The translations under genes and the position numbers were made by a program. This document shows, one piece after another, positions 58,801 to 64,000 of a DNA stretch of 64,000 nt; the stretch's first letter is position 1; every line of letters starts with the position of its first letter. The notes beneath the pieces were generated by a model, which saw only the letters and a program-made list of their open reading frames with translations, searched no databases and was not told the origin of the DNA. The DNA is from SIG622 sp045652245 (GTDB taxonomy: Bacteria; Bacillota; Clostridia; Oscillospirales; CAG-382), in NCBI GenBank assembly GCA_045652245.1, contig JAZRTY010000043.1, positions 5,142 through 69,141 on the forward strand. Direction: 5' to 3'.

Positions 58801-59175
58801 GCCTTTAGGATCGAATATAGTTTCACTCTTTCCCTTGATTATACCCTTGACATTTGCCCAGGATATTGTATGATAATAGAACGGGTCATCAAGGTCAGTA
58901 AAGCTTGTGGAATTTACGCCACCTTGTCTTTCCTCCCCAGCCTTTAAAAGTCTAAATATAAAGGTAGCCATCTGCTGACGGGTAACCTTTTCTTTTGTTC
59001 CGAATGTAGTTTCTGTTGTACCTGTTGTAATTCCCACACTTGACAAAAGCTCAACTGCTTTTGTAAGAGTTTCATCTGATGCGGGAACATCGGTAAATTT
59101 AGCTGCGTTTGCCGTGAAAGCAATCGCACCGATTGACATAACAACCGACAACATCAATGCGAGAAATCTTCTCAT
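55825..59175 (-). CDS. Large SLH-domain surface protein, candidate S-layer component
   Basis: 1116 residues from the ATG at 59175 (MRRFLALMLSVVMSIGAIAF), because AGGAGG is 8 bases upstream; an ATG at 59181 is too close to it. A cleavable signal ends near TANA. Three SLH repeats follow (about residues 25-215): KFTDVPASDE...RQQMATFIFRLLK, SFTDLDDPFYYHTISWA and LTRGDVAVLLYNAFF. They dock to secondary cell-wall polymer. The remaining 880 residues are beta-rich, Asp/Glu- and Tyr-rich, with no enzyme motif recognised (DVWDSDGDGRIEYIW has a Ca-binding look). Monocistronic with its own promoter and long leader. No close relative recognised. Confidence 0.85.
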   Translation of the reverse strand: MRRFLALMLSVVMSIGAIAFTANAAKFTDVPASDETLTKAVELLSSVGITTGTTETTFGTKEKVTRQQMATFIFRLLKAGEERQGGVNSTSFTDLDDPFYYHTISWANVKGIIKGKSETIFDPKGSIILQDAYTMLVRALEHEKTGVLSYPIGYIEKAEEIGLDKGLSSKVDYTTALTRGDVAVLLYNAFFANMGTGNTAYENIYEEVNPDTLEAYLNLVEIRPYTVYDTIASKIYNMKKTVQRVVATPNYSLDNFKQTKEGDELVRLSVFDDEYAGDEDLFGEIDLESLKLPGTPDDLFLLDISIYYAEDDGDIEIYASNVIGEKKEAVAGGSGIFELSAGTAKKDYMFIDAYGNKIKKFTGKVTVGNLNGYLFNAPWSFIRPSEISYEAQNADNASFIYLDATQRDPKSEEFVQDYNFKSHRDALGRGYEYWSQTGLVGVDYDSNGMAGREVILKDEYHDERGGGLYSPWGLYKGMMFNLTSTSTKTYELDVWDSDGDGRIEYIWYKPYTAGVAETDDVQTFNEAHNVEFDRITGQEPNGRALFNYGPVYEAKEVPTIYTYGATNAGIDFLDGQIIKGYVNGPANYMKVTATQELTYQTLKFDKYDLANDGSISSRYFNGKAYSYSSGQYTYIGLPVNTGRPSTLSAARYYSMANVLYVNSAYTDMYYTKDDLEKEYLFAAVDNIVLHVKPADTLLPEKYAIIFPNDDTGEYCLSVPVGKVENGVLMKTADYVPALIDGVRVDVPAKVDSTTPESEDYPGRYDFSNYLGKLLSYTKNSKDEYIFKVAPADAHSDPEKLKTADEDVFYVYQDNTGIDTPALIKRTNGYYQFVGVNGSQYNNAAVSPFRYLDILDTTVIVIETVDEHGEKVFKTYTKDTMPEWGPTNTLTNVKYIVKNNPGSSLIENLVYMYAQMDSEEEGYVRNIYDYRIIKSVKTAKVDDEYIKYYDVYNPFTGTIEEEYEATNDLPDGFENAIYPLTTKGYISESNKMGSVEVLGKVATDEITKDEQGLGLRRIEFFDGDMGLLSVYDEEKLFKVDSKTIVTYLDLEAETIEKKSASFLSSTAKTYRCGENKDLPLVAFIASSEIKNDDDFEHAELVVVVRYDALESTLENLN

Positions 59176-59230
59176 TTTCATTTCCTCCTGAAAGATGGTA
59201 ATTCTGCAAAGTAACTTTGCCCATGCTGAT

Positions 59231-59259
59231 ATTATAATATAAATTTTTCTATTTTGCAA
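59231..59259 (-). promoter_or_regulatory. Promoter of the large SLH protein gene
   Basis: Minus strand: TTGCAA (59254-59259), 17-base spacer, TATAAT (59231-59236), about 55 bases before the ATG. Confidence 0.75.
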
Positions 59260-59378
59260 GTGTTTTTTTACTTGTAACATATTTGTAACAAATTCTTTCA
59301 ACTAAAATGGTGAAATAAGGAAAACATTGGTGTATAATGGATATGTAACACAGAAAAATATTGTTACGGAGGGTATAT

Positions 59379-60779
59379 ATGAAGTATAATGGTAAAAAGG
59401 TAGAAGATCTTAAAATCGCCTATATCGGCGGCGGCTCACGTGGTTGGGCGTGGGGGCTTATGAGCGATCTTGTCAGTGCAGATGATATCAGCGGTAAGGT
59501 TTATCTTTATGATATTGATATGCCTGCGGCGCAAAACAACGCAGCTATCGGAAATCGCTATAACGACGTTGAGGGTGCGAAGACCCATTGGGATTACAAG
59601 GCTGTTCCCACTATTTCAGAAGCACTCACAGGTGCAGATTTCGTTGTTATATCCATTCTTCCCGGTACCTTTACCGAAATGGAATCAGATGTGCATCTTC
59701 CGGAAAAATACGGAATTTATCAGGCAGTCGGCGATACAGTTGGTCCCGGCGGTATCGTTCGTGCGCTGCGTAGCGTACCTATGTTTGAGGAAATAGCACT
59801 TGCTATCAAGGAATATTGCCCGAATGCCTGGGTTATCAACTACACAAATCCTATGACAGTATGCGTAAATGCCCTTTACAAGGCATTCCCCGAAATTAAA
59901 GCGTTCGGCTGCTGCCACGAGGTTTTCGGAACACAGCTTCTGCTCTCAAAGATGCTTGAGGAAAACTTAGGCGTCGAGCATATTGACCGTTCCGAAATCA
60001 AGGTTAATGTTGTAGGTGTCAACCACTTCACATGGCTTACTTCTGCTCACTATCAGGGTATGGATCTGTTCCCGATGTACAAGGAATATGTAGACAAGTA
60101 TTACTACGAAGGTGTATTCACCGACCACGGCGGACACATTAACGACTGCTTTGTATGTATGCAAAGAGTTAAATTTGACCTCTTTAAGCGTTATGGTTAC
60201 ATAGCAGCCGCAGGCGACAGACACCTTGCAGAATTCTGCCCCGGTGACTGGTATCTTCAGAGTCCCGAGCAGGTACAGGAATGGAAGTTCGGACTTACAG
60301 ATGTTGCTTGGCGCTGGAATGACCTTGACAAGAGACTTGCAAGAAGTGCTGCACTTGTTAAGGGCGAAGAAAAGCTTGCTATCCACAATACAGGCGAGGA
60401 GGGGGTTGCGCAGATTCGTGCAATACTCGGTCTTGAGGACCTTGTTACAAACGTTAATATGCCGAACGTAGGTCAGGCGCCGAATCTCCCGTTGGGTGCC
60501 GTTGTTGAAACAAACGCCGCATTCACCTGTGGTACGGTTACACCTGTTATGGGTGGCGATATTCCTATGGAAATCTATCCGCTTATCAGCAGAATTTGCG
60601 GCAACCAGGAAATCATTATCAATGCGTGTATGAATCGTGACCTTGAGCTTGCCTTTTCGGCATTTGCAAACGATCCTCTTGTTCGTCTGCCGATTGATAA
60701 GGCGCGTGAGCTGTTCAACCAGATGGTTCGCAATACTGCAAAATATCTTCCCGACTATGATTTGTCGACATTGAAATAA
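59379..60779 (+). CDS. Glycoside hydrolase family 4 enzyme
   Basis: 466 residues from the ATG at 59379, preceded by GGAGGG; an in-frame TTG upstream has no such site. NAD- and Mn-dependent glycosidase fold: N-terminal Rossmann KIAYIGGGSRGWAWGLMSDL, VISILPGTF, then the metal site NYTNPM, GCCHEVFGTQ (Cys-His) and VVGVNHFTW (His), and GDRHLAEFCPG. GH4 members cleave alpha- or beta-glycosides by oxidation-elimination. The unphosphorylated alpha-glucosidase/alpha-galacturonidase branch is suggested by length and the CHEVFG form, but the sugar is undetermined. A TATAAT at 59333-59338 is its probable -10 box. Not in an operon. Confidence 0.88.
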   Translation: MKYNGKKVEDLKIAYIGGGSRGWAWGLMSDLVSADDISGKVYLYDIDMPAAQNNAAIGNRYNDVEGAKTHWDYKAVPTISEALTGADFVVISILPGTFTEMESDVHLPEKYGIYQAVGDTVGPGGIVRALRSVPMFEEIALAIKEYCPNAWVINYTNPMTVCVNALYKAFPEIKAFGCCHEVFGTQLLLSKMLEENLGVEHIDRSEIKVNVVGVNHFTWLTSAHYQGMDLFPMYKEYVDKYYYEGVFTDHGGHINDCFVCMQRVKFDLFKRYGYIAAAGDRHLAEFCPGDWYLQSPEQVQEWKFGLTDVAWRWNDLDKRLARSAALVKGEEKLAIHNTGEEGVAQIRAILGLEDLVTNVNMPNVGQAPNLPLGAVVETNAAFTCGTVTPVMGGDIPMEIYPLISRICGNQEIIINACMNRDLELAFSAFANDPLVRLPIDKARELFNQMVRNTAKYLPDYDLSTLK

Positions 60780-60788
60780 GAGAAAACA

Positions 60789-60825
60789 AAAAATCCCACC
60801 CGAAATGCTCCGGGTGGGATTTTTT
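60789..60825. terminator. Bidirectional terminator after the GH4 gene
   Basis: AAATCCCACCCG/CGGGTGGGATTT stem (60791-60822), seven-base loop, T-run. Confidence 0.92.
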
Positions 60826-60830
60826 GTTAA

Positions 60831-61487
60831 TCAATATTCAACTATATCCCTGAAAAACTTAACATTATTCTCGTAATATTCGTCATTGTCAGGTCTTGAA
60901 ATAAGATTGTTTGTTTCTCTCTTTTTTCGGATACACAGAATTGAGTTTTCGGGATAGAAATTGAGTGTCGTTGTCATATAGGACACAAGCTCGGACACAG
61001 GAATTCCGTATTCGTCAACTGCATATTCCGGAACCTCGTCAAGCACCTCGGAAAGAGGACACATAATATTTCTGTACTGACTGTAAATATACGGATGCAG
61101 TATATAAATTACAGACGGTCCCGAGGTAAATTCTATTTCAAGTCTTTGCAGTTCCTCTGTCTGTGAAACGACATCATAATACTCATATTCGCCGCCAACT
61201 TCGGTAATATTAAAGACAAGCTGAAAAACATCTATCTGCTTTTCGCCGTCACCGTTGTAATCTTCTTTCATTATGCTTTCAAGTGGTCTTTCACGATACT
61301 CGTCTGCCACCTTGAAGTTTCCTGCATACATCAGCATCGCATCCGACTCATTGTTCCCTGCACACTGGACAATACAAACGAGCGCTACAATCAAAGCAAA
61401 GCCGCCGAGCAGTGTGTGCCATTTATAGTGATACCAGTAATTTTCAAGCTTCTGCAAAAAAGTCATCTGTGTTCCGTCTGTCTTCAT
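60831..61487 (-). CDS. Membrane-anchored hypothetical protein
   Basis: 218 residues. A short cytoplasmic start (FLQKLENYWYHYKWHTLLGG) leads to one membrane span (about residues 27-45, FALIVALVCIVQC), then an acidic exterior domain with many Tyr, Asp and Glu residues. The YWYHYKWHTL arrangement before a single span occurs in many short membrane proteins of Clostridia of unknown role. There is no recognisable catalytic motif and no operon partner; it converges on the GH4 gene. The start at 61487 has GGGAGAGA upstream. Confidence 0.6.
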   Translation of the reverse strand: MKTDGTQMTFLQKLENYWYHYKWHTLLGGFALIVALVCIVQCAGNNESDAMLMYAGNFKVADEYRERPLESIMKEDYNGDGEKQIDVFQLVFNITEVGGEYEYYDVVSQTEELQRLEIEFTSGPSVIYILHPYIYSQYRNIMCPLSEVLDEVPEYAVDEYGIPVSELVSYMTTTLNFYPENSILCIRKKRETNNLISRPDNDEYYENNVKFFRDIVEY

Positions 61488-61620
61488 TTGTTCTCTCCCT
61501 ATTCAAAATAAATCACAATAAAATGATAGCACAAATTCCGGTCTGTGTCAACATTATATTCTGCCACAAAAACAGTAAAATCACGAAATACCGTAATATT
61601 CCATCTATTTTTACTGTCGT

Positions 61621-61650
61621 TTAACAAAAAGACAAGAGTTTATTTATAAT
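61621..61650 (+). promoter_or_regulatory. Candidate promoter of nfnAB
   Basis: TTAACA (61621-61626), 18-base spacer, TATAAT (61645-61650); weak -35 but a perfect -10, about 69 bases before nfnA. Confidence 0.55.
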
Positions 61651-61718
61651 TTAGAAATCAAATTATAGTAAAATAAATACCGTCAGACTTCAGACTATTT
61701 GGATTAAGGAGAAATTTT

Positions 61719-62573
61719 ATGTATAAAATAGTTAAAAAGGCAGTTTTAAATCCGACAGTCACAATGATGGATATCGAAGCGCCTTTTGTTGCAAGAAAAG
61801 CAAAAGCAGGTCAGTTTATTATCCTGCGTGTTGACGAAACCGGTGAAAGAATACCCCTGACGGTTGCCGGTACCGACCCGAAGGCAGGGACTGTCAGAAT
61901 AATTTTTCAGATAGTAGGTTCTACCACCGAAAAGCTCGCACATAAAAACGAAGGTGAATATATACAGGATTTCGCAGGGCCTCTCGGTGTTCCGACAGAG
62001 CTTGAAGGAGTAGAAAAGGTTTGTATTGTAGGTGGTGGTGTCGGCTGTGCTATCGCACTTCCCGTCGCACAGGCATTTGCACAGATTGGCGTTGAGGTTA
62101 CTTCAATTATCGGCTTCAGAAATAAGGATTTACTCATTCTTGAGGACGAGTTCCGTGCTTGCTCAAAAACACTTCACATAATGACCGACGACGGAAGCTA
62201 CGGACGTGAGGGCAACGTTTGTGTTCCACTTGAGGAGATGCTAAAGAACGGTGAAAGATTCGACAGAGTAATTGCCTTAGGACCTCTTGTTATGATGAAA
62301 TTTGTAACACTTGCAACAAAGCCTTATGAAATTCCCTGTACAGTATCAATGAATCCGATTATGATTGACGGAACAGGTATGTGTGGTGGTTGCCGACTCA
62401 CTCTTAATGTTGACGGTAAAAAGGTTACAAAATTTGCATGTGTTGACGGCCCCGACTTTAACGGATACGAGGTTGACTTTGATGAAGCAATAATGCGTGG
62501 CAGTATGTATTCCGACTTCGAACGCCACGCACACGAGGAAACCTGCAATCTCTTCAAAAAGGAGGTAAAGTAA
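61719..62573 (+). CDS. nfnA: NADH-dependent reduced ferredoxin:NADP+ oxidoreductase, small subunit
   Basis: 284 residues. FAD/NAD reductase fold of the sulfide dehydrogenase/dihydroorotate dehydrogenase electron-transfer type: RKAKAGQFIILRVDE, IPLTVAG (flavin), VCIVGGGVGCAIALPVA (NAD), and the [2Fe-2S] site with TGMCGGCRLTLN and FACVDGPDFNG (one Asp, three Cys). With NfnB it bifurcates electrons between NADPH, NAD and ferredoxin. Sulfide dehydrogenase SudB is the alternative name for the same subunit. AAGGAG precedes the ATG; it ends one base before nfnB. Confidence 0.9.
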   Translation: MYKIVKKAVLNPTVTMMDIEAPFVARKAKAGQFIILRVDETGERIPLTVAGTDPKAGTVRIIFQIVGSTTEKLAHKNEGEYIQDFAGPLGVPTELEGVEKVCIVGGGVGCAIALPVAQAFAQIGVEVTSIIGFRNKDLLILEDEFRACSKTLHIMTDDGSYGREGNVCVPLEEMLKNGERFDRVIALGPLVMMKFVTLATKPYEIPCTVSMNPIMIDGTGMCGGCRLTLNVDGKKVTKFACVDGPDFNGYEVDFDEAIMRGSMYSDFERHAHEETCNLFKKEVK

Positions 62574-62574
62574 T

Positions 62575-63987
62575 ATGCCAAATATGAATCCAAAAAAGAA
62601 TGAGATGCCGACACAGGAGCCTCTTGTTCGTGCAAAAAATTTTAATGAAGTAGCTATCGGCTACTCGGACGAAACAGCAATTGACGAAGCGCTCAGATGT
62701 CTTGGTTGTAAAAATATGCCCTGCGTAGGCGGTTGCCCCGTTAATGTAAAAATTCCCGAATTTATCGGAAAAATCAAAGAGGGCGACTTCGAGGGTGCAT
62801 ACCAGATTATAAGTAAAGATTCAAGCCTTCCTGCAGTTTGCGGACGAGTTTGCCCACAGGAAACACAATGTGAAGCAAAGTGCGTTCGAGGCATAAAGGG
62901 CGAACCTGTAGGTATCGGCAGACTTGAACGCTTTGTTGCAGACTGGCATATGGCACACAACGACGAAAAGGTCGAAATCCCCGAATGTAACGGTCACAAG
63001 GTAGCAGTTATCGGCTCCGGTCCTTCAGGCCTTACTTGTGCCGGAGACCTTGCAAGACTCGGCTACAAGGTTACAATTTTCGAGGCACTTCATACGGCAG
63101 GTGGTGTACTTGTTTACGGAATTCCCGAATTCAGACTCCCGAAAGCTATTGTACAAAAAGAGGTTGACGGACTTCTTCGTATGGGTGTTGAAATTGAAAC
63201 TAATATGATTATCGGTAAAACCCTCACAATAGATGAGCTGTTCGATATGGGATATGAGGCAGTATTTATCGGCTCGGGTGCAGGACTTCCGAACTTTATG
63301 GGTATTCCGGGTGAATCCTATAAGGGTGTATACAGCGCAAACGAGTTTTTAACAAGAAGCAATCTTATGAAAGCTTATCTTGACGAGCCCGAAACACCTA
63401 TTATGAAGGGTGGCAAGGTTGCAGTTGTCGGTGGTGGTAACGTTGCTATGGATGCAGCAAGAACGGCTCTTAGACTTGGTGCAGAAAAGGTTTATATCGT
63501 TTATCGCCGTTCAATGCAGGAGCTTCCTGCAAGACGTGAGGAAGTAGAGCACGCACAGGAAGAGGGAATTGAATTCAGACTTCTTACAAATCCTGTGGAA
63601 ATACTCGGCTATGAGAACAAGGAGAACAAAAGAGACCCGAAAAACGGCTTTGTTACAGGTATTAAATGTGTAAAAATGGAGCTTGGTGAGCCTGACGAGC
63701 GTGGCAGACGCCGTCCGGTGGAAGTTCCGGGCAGCGAATTCGTACTCGACGTTGACGCAGTTATTATGTCAATCGGTACTTCTCCAAACCCACTTATAAA
63801 GTCAACAACTGCAGGACTTGACGTAAATAGCCGTGGTGGTATTATCGTAGAAGAAGGTACGGGTAAAACTACAAAAGAAGCAGTTTACGCAGGTGGTGAC
63901 GCCGTTACAGGTGCCGCAACTGTTATCTCGGCTATGGGCGCCGGCAAGGCTGCTGCTAAAGCTATTCACGAATATTTGAGCAAGTAA
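62575..63987 (+). CDS. nfnB: NADH-dependent reduced ferredoxin:NADP+ oxidoreductase, large subunit (glutamate synthase-like)
   Basis: 470 residues. Two [4Fe-4S] clusters at the N-terminus (CLGCKNMPCVGGCP and CGRVCPQETQCEAKC), then FAD-binding VAVIGSGPSGLTCAGDLARL and NADPH-binding VAVVGGGNVAMDAARTALRL, and a terminal AGGDAVTGAATVISAMGAG. Same family as the GltD/NADPH-glutamate synthase beta chain, but pairing with the NfnA-type subunit identifies the Nfn complex. A complete frame to the TAA at 63985-63987. The AAGGAGG site lies inside the end of nfnA. It balances NADPH and ferredoxin pools in fermenters. Confidence 0.9.
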   Translation: MPNMNPKKNEMPTQEPLVRAKNFNEVAIGYSDETAIDEALRCLGCKNMPCVGGCPVNVKIPEFIGKIKEGDFEGAYQIISKDSSLPAVCGRVCPQETQCEAKCVRGIKGEPVGIGRLERFVADWHMAHNDEKVEIPECNGHKVAVIGSGPSGLTCAGDLARLGYKVTIFEALHTAGGVLVYGIPEFRLPKAIVQKEVDGLLRMGVEIETNMIIGKTLTIDELFDMGYEAVFIGSGAGLPNFMGIPGESYKGVYSANEFLTRSNLMKAYLDEPETPIMKGGKVAVVGGGNVAMDAARTALRLGAEKVYIVYRRSMQELPARREEVEHAQEEGIEFRLLTNPVEILGYENKENKRDPKNGFVTGIKCVKMELGEPDERGRRRPVEVPGSEFVLDVDAVIMSIGTSPNPLIKSTTAGLDVNSRGGIIVEEGTGKTTKEAVYAGGDAVTGAATVISAMGAGKAAAKAIHEYLSK

Positions 63988-64000
63988 TCTTTTGGGGGCT

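Overview
The window is a stretch of an A+T-rich chromosome from an anaerobic, endospore-lineage member of the Clostridia, most likely an uncultured Oscillospirales/Ruminococcaceae-type gut bacterium. The evidence is spo0A, the SCIFF peptide with its radical-SAM maturase, a large SRP RNA with an Alu domain, CIRCE/HrcA control, Re-citrate synthase, a glycyl radical enzyme, an Nfn complex and SLH-domain surface proteins. Nothing marks it as plasmid or phage. The species assignment is inference.

Layout. 1-5.9 kb: hrcA (cut by the window edge) with a perfect CIRCE, endonuclease III, a GHL10/amidase cell-wall enzyme, SRP RNA and tRNA-Gln followed by a hairpin-array repeat. 5.9-14.1 kb (minus strand): an MscS channel, then a carbohydrate cluster of a CBM9-like protein, two paralogous right-handed beta-helix proteins and an SLH-anchored SGNH hydrolase. 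A candidate small RNA with its own promoter and terminator lies next to it, then an AraC regulator. 15.5-21 kb: an HPr/Crh-like protein and a four-gene operon (Re-citrate synthase, GntR regulator, aconitase, isocitrate dehydrogenase) that would make 2-oxoglutarate. 21-24.5 kb: N-acetylhexosamine kinase plus nucleotidyltransferase (salvage to UDP-HexNAc) and a split ThrE exporter. 24.5-26.3 kb: no sizeable gene but much signal: a strongly promoted transcript of about 640 nt with only a 40-codon ORF, tRNA-Met and tRNA-Glu, a second hairpin array, and duplicated blocks carrying the tRNA-Glu T-arm sequence. 26.3-29.6 kb: an ECF vitamin transporter whose two ATPases and S component are one polypeptide. 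29.7-35.6 kb: rhamnose mutarotase and an AraC regulator divergent from an operon of Fe-alcohol dehydrogenase, a beta-propeller protein and an atypical glycyl radical enzyme.

35.6-41.2 kb (minus): ybaB-recR-CYTH-chromate transporter pair-apgM, preceded by a PepV-type peptidase. 41.4-45.3 kb (plus): mglBAC sugar importer and a 36-residue membrane peptide. 45.3-48.3 kb: SCIFF precursor, ScfB maturase and an Orn/Lys/Arg decarboxylase family protein. 48.4-51.6 kb (minus): a P-type-ATPase-like membrane protein lacking the phosphorylation motif, and rlmB. 52-53 kb: spo0A with a miniature inverted-repeat element just after its stop. 53-59.2 kb (minus): typA, an RluA-type pseudouridine synthase and a 1116-residue SLH surface protein. 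59.4-64 kb: a GH4 glycosidase, a membrane-anchored hypothetical, and nfnAB.

The genes fit a saccharolytic, host- or plant-glycan-using fermenter with an incomplete TCA cycle. The best candidates for something undescribed are the Cys-Asn-Gln glycyl radical enzyme locus, the pseudo-P-type ATPase, the two orphan RNA candidates, the ATGATG/CATCAT hairpin arrays after tRNA genes, and the beta-helix/SGNH cluster that shares an unnamed C-terminal domain.
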